Positions 16,747-25,213 of a DNA stretch of 64,000 nt are shown one piece after another. Numbering within the stretch: the stretch's first letter is position 1; the number at the start of each line of letters is the position of its first letter. The notes beneath the pieces are model-generated. The model searched no databases. It was not told the origin of the DNA and saw nothing but the letters and a program-made list of their open reading frames with translations. Source of the DNA: Winogradskya humida. Its GTDB lineage: Bacteria; Actinomycetota; Actinomycetes; Mycobacteriales; Micromonosporaceae. The position numbers were made by a program, and so were the translations under genes. Where the stretch lies: contig NZ_BOMN01000101.1 in NCBI RefSeq assembly GCF_016862215.1, positions 1-64,000 of the forward strand. Direction: 5' to 3'.

Positions 16747-17954
16747 TCGTAACGCAGGGCGTCGATGGGGCGCAGCCGGGCGGCGCGGCTGGCGGGCAGG
16801 CCACCGAAGAACAGTCCGATGGCGATGGAGACGCCGAGGGCGAGCCCGACGGAGCTGGGCACGATGACCGGTTTCACCCCGACGATCGTGAAGCTGCTGC
16901 CGATCAGCGCGGCCGCCACCCCCAGCGCGCCGCCGAGGACGCTGAGCAGCGTGGCCTCGATGAGGAACTGGGTGAGGATGACCCGCCGGGGTGCCCCGAG
17001 CGCCTTGCGGATGCCGATCTCACGGGTCCGTTCGGTGACCGTGACCAGCATGATGTTGGTGATGCCGATGCCGCCGACCAGCAGGCTGATCGCGGCCACC
17101 GCGCCGAGCAGCGTGGTGAAGGTGTCGGCCGTCTCGGTCTGCGTCTCCAGCAGCTGGGAGGCGTTCTGGATCCGGTACGGCGTGCTCGTGCTGCCGCTGG
17201 TCGCGTCGACCTTGAGCTGCTGGTTGAGGATCGTGGTGACCTCGGACTGCACGGCGTCGACCTTGCCGGGGTCGGTCGCCTCGACGAGGATCGAGTTGAT
17301 CGAGCCGTACCCGGTGAGGACCTCGCGCACCGCCGACAGCGGGGCGACCGCGGTGTCGTTGCTGTCCTGGAAGCCGGTCGAGCTCTTCTCCTTCAGCACC
17401 CCGACCACCGTGAACAGGGCGCCGCTGACGGTGACCTGCTTGTCGATCGGGTCGACGCCGGGGAAGAGCTCCTCGGCGACGGTCTGGCCGATGACCACGA
17501 CCCGCCGGGCCTGGGCCTCGTCGTCGGCGGTGAAGCCGGCCCCGGTGCCCACCGGGGTGTTGGAGGCCGTGAACCAGCCCGCGGTGGTGCCGACGAAGCT
17601 GGTCACGTCGTGGTCGGTGCCCTCGTACGTGAGCGTGGCCGAGGAGCTGACCACCGGCGACACCGAGGCGACGTCCGGGGCCAGCGTCGGGTCGATCAGC
17701 GCGTCGGCGATCTCCGGGGTCAGCTTGGCCGTGGAGCTGCCACCGCCACCGCCGCCGGAGCTCATGACGGTGATCGTGTTGGTGCCCAGCGCCTCGATCC
17801 GGTCGCTGATCGCCTTCGCCGAGCCGTTGCCGACCGCGACGAGCAGGATGACCGCGGCGACGCCGATCAGGATACCGAGCATGGTCAGCGCCGACCGCAG
17901 CTTGTTAGCCGACAGCCCGCGCAGCGCGAACCGCACTACTTCGAAGAAACTCAT
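16743..17954 (-). CDS. ABC transporter permease, MacB/FtsX type
   Basis: A 403-residue permease. An N-terminal helix (LTMLGILIGVAAVILLVAVG) is followed by a MacB_PCD-type extracytoplasmic domain (about residues 50-265) and three helices with the FtsX signature around TERTREIGIRKALGAPRRVI. It ends in the charged motif GLPASRAARLRPIDALRYE typical of MacB-like proteins. Together with the ATPase and adaptor it forms a tripartite-like MacAB exporter of the Gram-positive type, which may export peptides, antibiotics or cell-wall compounds. Start and stop overlap the neighbouring genes by 4 bp. Confidence 0.92.
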   Translation of the reverse strand: MSFFEVVRFALRGLSANKLRSALTMLGILIGVAAVILLVAVGNGSAKAISDRIEALGTNTITVMSSGGGGGGSSTAKLTPEIADALIDPTLAPDVASVSPVVSSSATLTYEGTDHDVTSFVGTTAGWFTASNTPVGTGAGFTADDEAQARRVVVIGQTVAEELFPGVDPIDKQVTVSGALFTVVGVLKEKSSTGFQDSNDTAVAPLSAVREVLTGYGSINSILVEATDPGKVDAVQSEVTTILNQQLKVDATSGSTSTPYRIQNASQLLETQTETADTFTTLLGAVAAISLLVGGIGITNIMLVTVTERTREIGIRKALGAPRRVILTQFLIEATLLSVLGGALGVAAALIGSSFTIVGVKPVIVPSSVGLALGVSIAIGLFFGGLPASRAARLRPIDALRYE

Positions 17955-18673
17955 AGACTGTGCCGTCCTGCCGCGCTGAGGACCGGGGCCTGGCGCCGGT
18001 CGAGGACGATGCTGCCGTCGACGAGGCGGATCAGCCGCTTGGCGCGATCGCCGACCTCGGTCTCGTGGGTGATGATCACGATGGTCCGGCCGGCAAGGCT
18101 GAGCTGGTCGAAGACCTCCAGCACGTCATCGGTCGAGCGGGAGTCCAGGTTGCCGGTGGGCTCGTCGGCGAGCAGCAGGGCCGGCTCGGTGACCAGGGCC
18201 CGGGCCACCGCGACACGCTGCTGCTGGCCGCCGGAGAGCTGGTTGGGCTCGTGCTTGGCGCGGTCGGCGAGCCCGACGACGTCCAGCGCGGCCATCGCCC
18301 GGCGGCGCCGCTCCTTGGGTTTGACCCCGGCGTACGCGAGCGGGAGTTCGACGTTCGCCACGGCCGACGTACGCGGAATGAGGTTGAACGCCTGGAAGAT
18401 GAACCCGATGAGCCGGTTCCGGGCCAGGGCGAGCTGGCGGTCGGCGAGCCGGCTGACGTCCACGCCGTCCAGCAGGTACTGACCCGAGGTCGGCACGTCG
18501 AGGGCGCCGAGGATGTTCATCAGCGTCGACTTGCCGGAGCCGGACGAGCCCATGATCGCCACGTAGTCGCCGCGTTCCACGGTGAGCGAGACCCCGCGCA
18601 GCGCGTGCACGGTGGCCTCCCCGGTGCCGTAGATCTTGCGGAGCTCGCGGACGTCGAGGACGGGTTTGCTCAT
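17951..18673 (-). CDS. ABC transporter ATP-binding protein (MacB/LolD type)
   Basis: A 240-residue ATPase with all motifs: Walker A GSSGSGKST (about residues 42-50), Q-loop FIFQAFNLIP, signature LSGGQQQR, Walker B ALLLADEPTGNLDS and the switch His in IITHE. This is the MacB/LolD-like subfamily, which powers mechanotransmission exporters. It overlaps both neighbours by ATGA, giving tight stoichiometry with the adaptor and permease. Confidence 0.95.
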   Translation of the reverse strand: MSKPVLDVRELRKIYGTGEATVHALRGVSLTVERGDYVAIMGSSGSGKSTLMNILGALDVPTSGQYLLDGVDVSRLADRQLALARNRLIGFIFQAFNLIPRTSAVANVELPLAYAGVKPKERRRRAMAALDVVGLADRAKHEPNQLSGGQQQRVAVARALVTEPALLLADEPTGNLDSRSTDDVLEVFDQLSLAGRTIVIITHETEVGDRAKRLIRLVDGSIVLDRRQAPVLSAAGRHSL

Positions 18674-19902
18674 CGGGTGCCCCGCCCCTGGCCGCCGCCC
18701 TGGAAACCGCCGCCGCCGGCGGGCGCGCCGCCCCCGCCGGTCAGGCCGCCGAAGCCGCCGCCGGTCCCGGTGCCGCTCGTGGTCGTGGTGGTGGTCTTGA
18801 TGACGACCTGCTCGCCCGCGGTCAGCCCGGAGGTGATCTCGGTGGCCTGGTCGCCCTCGAGGCCGATCTCCACCGAGCGGGTCTCCTCGACGCCGTTGGC
18901 CAGCACGGTGACCGTGTGCCGGTTGCCGACGCTGGTGAGCGCCGCCGAGTTGACGTAGAGCGCGTCGGTGACCGAACCCGTGGTGACCGAGACCGAGACC
19001 GTCTGGCCGGGCTTCGCGCCGGTGGGCACCTTGTCGAGGCTGAGCGTGACGCCGTACGTGACGACGTTGTTGCTGGTGGTGGCCTGCGGGTCGACCGCGA
19101 CGACCTTGGCGCTCTGCTCGGTGCCGCTGAGCGCGTTCCAGGTGACGGTCGCGGTCTGCTTCTCCTTGAGCTTCGTCGCGTCGGCCTCGGCGAACGCGGC
19201 GGTCACCTGCAGCTTCGTCAGGTCGGCGATGTCGATGAAGCCCTCACTCGTCGAGGACGACGAGGACGTGGTGGTGGAGGACTGACCACCGCCCTGGCTG
19301 CCGCCGCCCTGGCTTCCGGAGGAGGACGACGACGTGCCGGTGCCCGAGGAGGAGCTGCCGAGCGTGCCGTTGACGGCGACCACGGTGCCGGTCATCGGGG
19401 CCTTCAGCGTCGTGCCGGTGACCCCGGCCTCCGCCTCGTCGACGGCGAGCTGGGCCTGCGTCACCTCGTTCGACGCGGTGCTCGTGTCGGAGCCGGCGTC
19501 CTCGGCACGGGCCAGGGAGTCCTGAGCGGCGTCGAGGTCGGCGTTGGCGGCGTTCAGCGTACGGTTCGCGGCGGCCGGATCGACCTTGGCCAGGACCTGG
19601 CCCTTCTTGACCTTGTCACCGACCTTGACCGAGATGCTGGTGACGGTGCCGCCGGTGACGAAGCTGGCGCTGGCCGAGCTGGCGCTCTCCAGCGAGCCGT
19701 CGGCGGTGACTGAGGCGGTGACGGTGCCCTGCTGGACTTGTACGGAACGGGTCGACGCCGCTGCGGCGGTACCGGTGTCCGGGCCGGACAACGTCTCGTA
19801 CGCCCAGAAGGCGCCACCGACGAGCAGGAGCCCGAGGGCGGCGTTGACCGCCACGGTGGGGCGGCGCAGGGAACCCAGGCGGGGGGCAGGCATGACGGAC
19901 AC
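18670..19902 (-). CDS. Efflux adaptor (HlyD/MacA-like), adaptor 1
   Basis: 410 residues: an N-terminal membrane anchor (about residues 17-35), a lipoyl-like half with VTSISVKVGDKVKKGQVLAK, a short helical hairpin, the second lipoyl half (LKAPMTGTVVAVNGT), a 50-residue Ser/Gly-rich insert (about 180-225), then beta-barrel and membrane-proximal domains. The C-terminus is Gly-rich. It belongs with the downstream ATPase and permease, overlapping by ATGA. The start is GTG 19902; ATG 19893 is possible. The histidine kinase gene ends 56 bp upstream. Confidence 0.9.
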   Translation of the reverse strand: MSVMPAPRLGSLRRPTVAVNAALGLLLVGGAFWAYETLSGPDTGTAAAASTRSVQVQQGTVTASVTADGSLESASSASASFVTGGTVTSISVKVGDKVKKGQVLAKVDPAAANRTLNAANADLDAAQDSLARAEDAGSDTSTASNEVTQAQLAVDEAEAGVTGTTLKAPMTGTVVAVNGTLGSSSSGTGTSSSSSGSQGGGSQGGGQSSTTTSSSSSTSEGFIDIADLTKLQVTAAFAEADATKLKEKQTATVTWNALSGTEQSAKVVAVDPQATTSNNVVTYGVTLSLDKVPTGAKPGQTVSVSVTTGSVTDALYVNSAALTSVGNRHTVTVLANGVEETRSVEIGLEGDQATEITSGLTAGEQVVIKTTTTTTSGTGTGGGFGGLTGGGGAPAGGGGFQGGGQGRGTR

Positions 19903-19958
19903 TGTGGCGACGCCCCCTCAAGGGAGGTTCGGCGTAACCTGGGAGCCACCTTAGAAGT

Positions 19959-21458
19959 TCACGGCCGGTCACCCTCAGCGGGGATCAGTACCCGGAAAGT
20001 GGCGCCCTTACCCCTCGTGGAGTCGAGTTCCACCCACCCGCCGTGGCCGGTGACGATCGCGGCCACGATGGACAGACCCAGGCCCGAACCGCCGCCCTTG
20101 CCGCGGGTCCGGCTGGAATCGGCCCGGTAGAGCCGTTCGAAGACCCGGGGCGCGTGCTCGGCGGGCACGCCCGGGCCGTCGTCCGAGACCTCCATGACCG
20201 CGAGGGGTACGCCCAGAGCGGCCACGCCCGACGACACCACTCCCCGTCGTGGCACGTACCGCTCGACCCGCCCGACCCGCACCGTCACGGTGGCCGACGT
20301 GGTGTGCTGCAACGCGTTCGCGACGAGGTTCGTGGCGACCTGGCGCAGCCCGTGCTCGTCACCGAGAACCGTGGGCGGCTCGAACGTGTCGCTGTCGTCG
20401 TCCAGTGCGGCGAGGCGTACCGGGCGGTCGGGCACCCGGGCGTGCGCGTCGCGGATCGTGTCGGCGGCGATCTCCAGCAGGTCCACCGGGCGCAGCACCG
20501 GCGGCCGTTTCTGGTCCAGCCGGGCGAGCAGCAGCAGGTCCTCCACGAGGACGCCCATCCGCCCGGCCTCGCCCTCGATCCGGCTCATCGTCTCGTCGAG
20601 CTGGGGGCCGGGCGGTGCTCCCCCGCGCCGGTACAGCTCGGCGAAGCCGCGGATCGACGTGAGGGGCGTACGCAACTCGTGGGAGGCGTCCGCGACGAAC
20701 TGGCGCAACCGGCGCTCGGAGGCCGTCCGCGCCGAGACCTCGGCCTCGATGCGCGACAGCATCAGGTTGAGCGCCCCGCCGAGCCGGCCGGGCTCGGTGT
20801 GCGGATCGGTGTCCGCGACCCGCCCGGAGAGGTTGCCGGCCGAGATCGCCGTCGTCAGCCGTTCCATGTCGGTGAGCGGGCGCAACCCGATCCGCACCAC
20901 GAACGCCGAGCCGGCCGCGAGCAGCGCCAGCACGAGCAGCGTGACCCCGGCGTCGATGGCCATCAGCCGGTCGACGGTCTGCGCGACCTCCGACATCGAC
21001 GAGCCGATCACCGCGACGCCGCCGGTGTCGGTCATGGGAACCGCCAGCAACCGCCAGTCGGTGCTGCCGTCGGTGGCACCCACGGTGTACGGCTCGCCGC
21101 TCGCGGCGCGCGCCTGCACCTCGCTCAGCGGCTGCACCGGCGGCATGGTCGCGTCGGCGGTCGAGCTGCGCTCCGGGTCGAGGGTGCCGGTCGCCGTGTA
21201 GACATACACGACCTGGTCCGGACCGAGGCGCAGCATCCGCCGCGCGGCGAAACCGTTGCCGGCCGGAAAGTCCGGGCGCGCGCTCGACGAGAACGGCCGG
21301 ACCATGCCGGTGAGCTGCTCGTCGATGCGGTCCCGCAGATAGCCGCGGATCAGCACCAGCCCGGCGATGTTGGCCAGGATCAGGGCGACCGCGGCCAGCG
21401 CCCCGACGACCAGCACCAGTCGGGAACGCAGGGTCCAGTGCCCCCACCGCCTGATCAT
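19959..21458 (-). CDS. Two-component sensor histidine kinase
   Basis: 499 residues with two membrane helices (about 16-38 and 168-190) enclosing a 130-residue extracytoplasmic sensor domain, then HAMP (about 190-245), HisKA with phospho-acceptor His260 in DASHELRTPLTS, and HATPase with Asn377/Asn381, DDGPG (426-430) and GGSGLGLSI (456-464). It signals to the response regulator encoded just upstream; the genes overlap by 1 nt (TGATG). Location between two adaptor genes suggests it controls this exporter. The signal is unknown. Confidence 0.93.
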   Translation of the reverse strand: MIRRWGHWTLRSRLVLVVGALAAVALILANIAGLVLIRGYLRDRIDEQLTGMVRPFSSSARPDFPAGNGFAARRMLRLGPDQVVYVYTATGTLDPERSSTADATMPPVQPLSEVQARAASGEPYTVGATDGSTDWRLLAVPMTDTGGVAVIGSSMSEVAQTVDRLMAIDAGVTLLVLALLAAGSAFVVRIGLRPLTDMERLTTAISAGNLSGRVADTDPHTEPGRLGGALNLMLSRIEAEVSARTASERRLRQFVADASHELRTPLTSIRGFAELYRRGGAPPGPQLDETMSRIEGEAGRMGVLVEDLLLLARLDQKRPPVLRPVDLLEIAADTIRDAHARVPDRPVRLAALDDDSDTFEPPTVLGDEHGLRQVATNLVANALQHTTSATVTVRVGRVERYVPRRGVVSSGVAALGVPLAVMEVSDDGPGVPAEHAPRVFERLYRADSSRTRGKGGGSGLGLSIVAAIVTGHGGWVELDSTRGKGATFRVLIPAEGDRP

Positions 21459-22207
21459 CAGTCGTCGTTTCGTGGCAACCTCAAGGCGTACCCCACCCCG
21501 CGGACGGTGTGGATGAGTGGCTGGCCGGTCTTGTCGATCTTGCGGCGCAGGTAGTAGACGTACGACTCGACGATGCGCCCGTCGCCGCCGAAGTCGTACT
21601 TCCAGACCCGGTCGAGGATCTGGGCCTTGCTGACCACCCGGCCCGAGTTGATCATCAGGTACTTGAGCAGGTTGAACTCGGTCGGCGACAGGTCGATCAG
21701 CCGACCGGCGCGGCGCACCTCGTGGGCGTCCTCGTCCATCTCCAGGTCGGCGTAGCGCAGGACGCCGGTCTCCTCCGGGCCCAGCTCGGGCTGGCTGCGC
21801 CGCAGGATGGCCCGGATCCGGAGCACGACCTCCTCGAGGCTGAACGGCTTGGCGACGTAGTCGTCCGCGCCGGCGGTCAGCCCCGCGACCCGGTCCTCGA
21901 CGGTGTCCCGGGCGGTCAGGAACAGCACCGGCGTGCCGCGCCCGGCGGCCCGCAGGCGCCGGGCGACCTCGAAACCGTCCAGGTCCGGCAGCATCACGTC
22001 CAGGACGACCAGGTCCGGGTCGAAGTCCTCGACCGCGACCAGCGCCCCGTGGCCCGATTCGGCGACCCGGACGTCAAAGGCGACCAGGCGCAACGTGGCC
22101 GAGAGCAGCGCGGAGATGTTGGGCTCGTCGTCGACCACCAGGACCCGGGTCGGCCGGGCGACCGGCGGCTCGGACAGGGCGACGGAACCTCGCGTATCGG
22201 AATGCAC
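21458..22207 (-). CDS. Response regulator, OmpR/PhoB family
   Basis: 249 residues: a receiver domain with acidic pocket VDDEP, phospho-acceptor Asp70 in LVVLDVMLPD, and the conserved Lys in YVAKPF, followed by a winged-helix DNA-binding domain (LSPTEFNLLKYLMINSGRVV ... SYVYYLRRKID). It is coupled to the downstream kinase gene. The start is taken as GTG 22207; the ribosome binding site is poor, so an internal start cannot be excluded. It probably regulates the surrounding efflux genes. Confidence 0.93.
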   Translation of the reverse strand: MHSDTRGSVALSEPPVARPTRVLVVDDEPNISALLSATLRLVAFDVRVAESGHGALVAVEDFDPDLVVLDVMLPDLDGFEVARRLRAAGRGTPVLFLTARDTVEDRVAGLTAGADDYVAKPFSLEEVVLRIRAILRRSQPELGPEETGVLRYADLEMDEDAHEVRRAGRLIDLSPTEFNLLKYLMINSGRVVSKAQILDRVWKYDFGGDGRIVESYVYYLRRKIDKTGQPLIHTVRGVGYALRLPRNDD

Positions 22208-22268
22208 TGGGAAGAACTATCAACGGTTCCTTTGAATTTCCCATGAATTGCGTGAGAGCCCGCTGAGG

Positions 22269-23615
22269 TCACCACGATCGGACCACTGCCTCGCCCTCGG
22301 TGAGCCCGGACTTGATCTCCGTGTACTGGTCCCCGCGCAGCCCGATAACGACCTTGACCTGAGCCCCGTCGCGCAGCACAGTTCCGCTGTCCCCGGCCAC
22401 GTCGTGCACGGCGGTGCTCGGCACCCGCAGGACGTCCTGCGCCGAACCGGTGGTCACCCGCACCGAAGCGCTCTGCCCGACGAGCAGATCCTTGGGGGCG
22501 TCGTCGAAGGAGAGCACTACGCCATAGCGGACCAGCGTGCCGTCGCTCGTCCCGATCGGGTCGACCTGGACCACGGTGGCGCCGAGGGTGTCGCCCGCCC
22601 GGTCCGCGAGCCCGATGGTGGCCTTCTGGCGCACGGCGAGCCGGTCCGCGTCGGCCTCCGGGAAGTCCGCGCTGACCTGCATGTCGTAGACGTCGGCCAG
22701 GGCGATGAACGTGGAACCGCTGCTCACCTGGCTGCCGACCTTGCCGGAGACCGAAAGGATCCGGCCGGCGATCGGCGCGGTGATCGTGGTGCCGTCGAGG
22801 TTGTCCTCGGCGTTCTCCAGGGCCACCTCGGCCTGGTTCACCCGCTGCTGCGCGCTGAGCACCGCGTCGCCGCCGCTGCCCTGTCCCCCACCCTGCTGCC
22901 CGCCGCTGGTGTTCCCGCCGCCGGTGCTCCCGCCGCCGGTGCTCCCGCCGCCAGTGGTGGTGGTGCAGTTCTGGTTCGACTTCGTGGTGGGGGCCGCCCC
23001 GCCGCCGCGTGCCGGATTCGTGGTTCTTGCCGGCGCCTTCGTCGGCGCCTTGGTGGTGGGCTTGGTGGTCACCGCCGGGGTCGGGGACGTGCTGGTCCGG
23101 CTCGGCGTCGGGCTCGCGGTGGCGCTGCTGCTCGCGCTGGGCGCCGGATCCGCGTACGCCGCCGGGGCGACACACCCGGTCGTCGACGTCGTCGGCGTGG
23201 ACGTCGCCTCGGCCGCGGCGTCCTGAGCCTCGGTCAGCGCGTCCTGCGCGTCGGCGAGGGTGTCCTGAGCCTCGTCGACCGTGGTAGCGGCGTCGTCGTC
23301 ACCGATACTGGCCAGATCCTGACCGGCGGTGACGACCGTGCCTGCGCGCACCTTCACGCTCTCCACGGTCCCGGCGACGGTGAACGACAGGTTGCGCGTC
23401 TGCGCCGGCTGCAACGTCCCGGTCGTGGCGACCTCCGAGGTCACCGCACCCTTGTCCACCGCCACCGTCGTCGCGGCGGCCACCGGTTTCTCATCCGCGT
23501 CGGCGGTCAGCGCCCACACCACTCCCGCGACGAGCACCAGCACCACGACCACACCGGCCGTCAGCCACACCCATCGCCGGTTTCCCCCGCGCCAGGCGGC
23601 CATACCGATACCCAT
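22269..23615 (-). CDS. Efflux adaptor (HlyD/MacA-like), adaptor 2
   Basis: 448 residues: a membrane anchor (WVWLTAGVVVVLVLVAGVVW), first lipoyl half with VESVKVRAGTVVTAGQDLAS, a hairpin interrupted by a roughly 110-residue Thr/Pro/Lys- and Gly-rich insertion (about 140-250), second lipoyl half (ITAPIAGRILSVSGKVG), then barrel domains similar to adaptor 1 (ATIGLADRAGDTLGATVVQV; SGLTEGEAVV). It lies 61 bp upstream of the response regulator gene on the same strand. No second ABC pair is present, so it may serve the same transporter or one encoded elsewhere. Confidence 0.85.
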   Translation of the reverse strand: MGIGMAAWRGGNRRWVWLTAGVVVVLVLVAGVVWALTADADEKPVAAATTVAVDKGAVTSEVATTGTLQPAQTRNLSFTVAGTVESVKVRAGTVVTAGQDLASIGDDDAATTVDEAQDTLADAQDALTEAQDAAAEATSTPTTSTTGCVAPAAYADPAPSASSSATASPTPSRTSTSPTPAVTTKPTTKAPTKAPARTTNPARGGGAAPTTKSNQNCTTTTGGGSTGGGSTGGGNTSGGQQGGGQGSGGDAVLSAQQRVNQAEVALENAEDNLDGTTITAPIAGRILSVSGKVGSQVSSGSTFIALADVYDMQVSADFPEADADRLAVRQKATIGLADRAGDTLGATVVQVDPIGTSDGTLVRYGVVLSFDDAPKDLLVGQSASVRVTTGSAQDVLRVPSTAVHDVAGDSGTVLRDGAQVKVVIGLRGDQYTEIKSGLTEGEAVVRSW

Positions 23616-23782
23616 GTCGGCAGAGTGTTCCGGCCCGGCCTCGCCGTGGGCTCGGTCCCGCCTGGGAGTTACCTCGGAAGCTCCGGCCGCCGCTCATAGC
23701 TAATTCCGAGGGTCGTCCCACGTAGCGAGGAGGTGGGCGGTCTTCTCTGGACCGTCGTGTCCGCGTACCCAAGGAGAGACCC

Positions 23783-24412
23783 GTGCCGCTGAACAAAAGA
23801 ATGACCCCGCGCCGCCTCGCGGGCCTGTTCGTCGCTTCCGCGGCGCTGCTCGTCACCGCGGCGTGCGGCGGCGGATCGGACTCCTCGTCCACCGACGCAT
23901 CCGGCGGCGGTAACGGCAACGGTGCCAACGGGTTCGCCGCCTACCAGAGCTGTCTGAGCCAGAACGGCGTCACCATCACGATGCCGTCCGGCATGGCCCG
24001 CAACGGCGGAGCGTCGCGCGGTGCCTTCCCGTCCGGTGGTCCCCAGGGTGGCGGCTTCCCGTCGGGTATGCCGCGGCCCTCCGGCAGCGCGGGCGCCGGT
24101 GGCCAGCGTGGTGGCGGCTTCCCGGGTGGCGGGGGCGGCTTCCAGAAGCCCGAGGGCGTCGACGACGCGACCTGGGCAAAGGCGCAGACCGCGTGCGCGT
24201 CGGTGCGGCCCAGCGGCCGGGCGGGCGGCGGCAACGGAAACGGCCAGGGCCGGGGCAACGGCATGAGCGCCGCCTACCGCACGTGCCTGACGGACCACGG
24301 TGTGACCCTCGGTGAGGGCACGCCGCTGAACACCACGGACGCCACCACCAAGAAGGCGGTCGAGGCCTGCAAGGCCCTCGCCCCGACGCCCAGCGCGTCG
24401 CCGACCCCCTGA
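23783..24412 (+). CDS. Putative lipoprotein with Gly-rich linker
   Basis: 209 residues starting at GTG 23783 behind AAGGAG. A signal sequence ends in the lipobox LLVTAAC (Cys28), so the protein should be lipid-anchored outside the membrane. Two related units, AAYQSCLSQNGV (about 51-62) and AAYRTCLTDHGV (about 161-172), each followed later by an Ala-Cys helix (KAQTACASV, KAVEACKAL), are separated by about 80 residues of Gly/Ser/Arg-rich sequence. I know similar unnamed lipoproteins beside actinomycete efflux genes. It is divergent from adaptor 2. Confidence 0.75.
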   Translation: MPLNKRMTPRRLAGLFVASAALLVTAACGGGSDSSSTDASGGGNGNGANGFAAYQSCLSQNGVTITMPSGMARNGGASRGAFPSGGPQGGGFPSGMPRPSGSAGAGGQRGGGFPGGGGGFQKPEGVDDATWAKAQTACASVRPSGRAGGGNGNGQGRGNGMSAAYRTCLTDHGVTLGEGTPLNTTDATTKKAVEACKALAPTPSASPTP

Positions 24413-24434
24413 CCCACCGCCCTCCGCACGAGCT

Positions 24435-24469
24435 GATGCCGGCGCTCCCACGGGCGCCGGCATCTTTTT
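24435..24469 (+). terminator. Rho-independent terminator of the lipoprotein gene
   Basis: A perfect 11-bp stem (GATGCCGGCGC and GCGCCGGCATC) with an 8-nt loop is followed directly by five T residues, 22 nt after the stop codon. It is the clearest intrinsic terminator in the window. Confidence 0.9.
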
Positions 24470-24483
24470 GTTCCGGACGACTG

Positions 24484-24590
24484 GATCTCGGGGCCCAGGC
24501 GATCTCGGGGCCCAGGCGATCTCGGGGCCCAGGCGATCTCGGGGCCCAGGCGATCTCGGGACTAGGCGGTCTCGGGACTAGGCGATCTCG
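24484..24590. repeat. 17/16-bp tandem array abutting a stop codon
   Basis: Four 17-bp units (GATCTCGGGGCCCAGGC) begin at 24484, 24501, 24518 and 24535. They are followed by 16-bp forms (GATCTCGGGACTAGGC) at 24552 and 24568. The last copy (24584 on) is the actual 3' end of the neighbouring minus-strand gene. Its stop codon lies at 24578-24580, and the CTAGGC-GATCTCG pattern around it is repeated in the array. Confidence 0.85.
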
Positions 24591-25027
24591 AGGTTCATCC
24601 AGCGGTCGGTGAGCTGGCGGCGGCGGCAGGCGACGAGGTGACCGGCGAGGATCGCGGGCTGGCCGCCGCGCACGCAGACGTCCGCGCCGGCGGACAGGAC
24701 GCCGGCGACCAGCTCGGCCGCAGCGTCGTCGTCGAGCAGGGCCACGATCCTGGTCCGGCGCGGCAGGACGGCCCGCGCACCCACGACGTCGAGCACCTTC
24801 GCGCCGCTGACCAGGACGATGTCGTCGGCGCGGATGTCGTCGAGCCCGGCCGCGTGCCGCACCGACCACCCGCTCGGCAGGTGCGCGCCGAGCCCGGCGA
24901 CCCGCCCGTGATAGCCCAGCACGGCGACGACCGGATCGGGCCGCGGTGTGTTGACGTCGGCCTTCCCGGTCACGTGGTTGGGCGCGAACGCCTCGTTCTG
25001 ATCGGTGCGATTCAGCTGCACAAGCAT
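24578..25027 (-). CDS. Receiver-like orphan protein (149 aa), function unknown
   Basis: The ATG at 25027 is preceded by GGGGGAG about 8 nt upstream. After a polar 35-residue N-terminus the protein has an alternating beta/alpha pattern (VVAVLGYHGRVAGLG, DIVLVSGAKVLDV, TRIVALLDDDAAAELVAGVL, GADVCVRG) that resembles a response-regulator receiver without its phosphorylatable Asp. It ends in a basic helix (HLVACRRRQLTDRWMNLEIA). No output domain is present. It could be a pseudo-receiver or adaptor protein, which is inference from pattern only. A tandem array begins at its stop codon. Confidence 0.6.
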   Translation of the reverse strand: MLVQLNRTDQNEAFAPNHVTGKADVNTPRPDPVVAVLGYHGRVAGLGAHLPSGWSVRHAAGLDDIRADDIVLVSGAKVLDVVGARAVLPRRTRIVALLDDDAAAELVAGVLSAGADVCVRGGQPAILAGHLVACRRRQLTDRWMNLEIA

Positions 25028-25213
25028 CTCGGACTCCCCCAAGCCGTGTCCCGTTCCCAACACCCCCTACCTTTCGCCACCAGCCTTGGGGCTGCGTGTG
25101 CAAAACCTGTGGGTCCCATGACAAACGGGAACCCCCTCGCACACGTTGACCGCAGCCGATACCTTGGGTGACGACCCGACCACACAGCTGGGGGCGACAC
25201 GTCTGGGGGCGGC
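25028..25213. other. Divergent promoter region
   Basis: A 186-bp spacer between two divergently oriented unknown genes. A TTGACC hexamer at 25146-25151 could be a -35 box for the plus-strand gene, but no well-spaced -10 box is seen. Confidence 0.3.
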
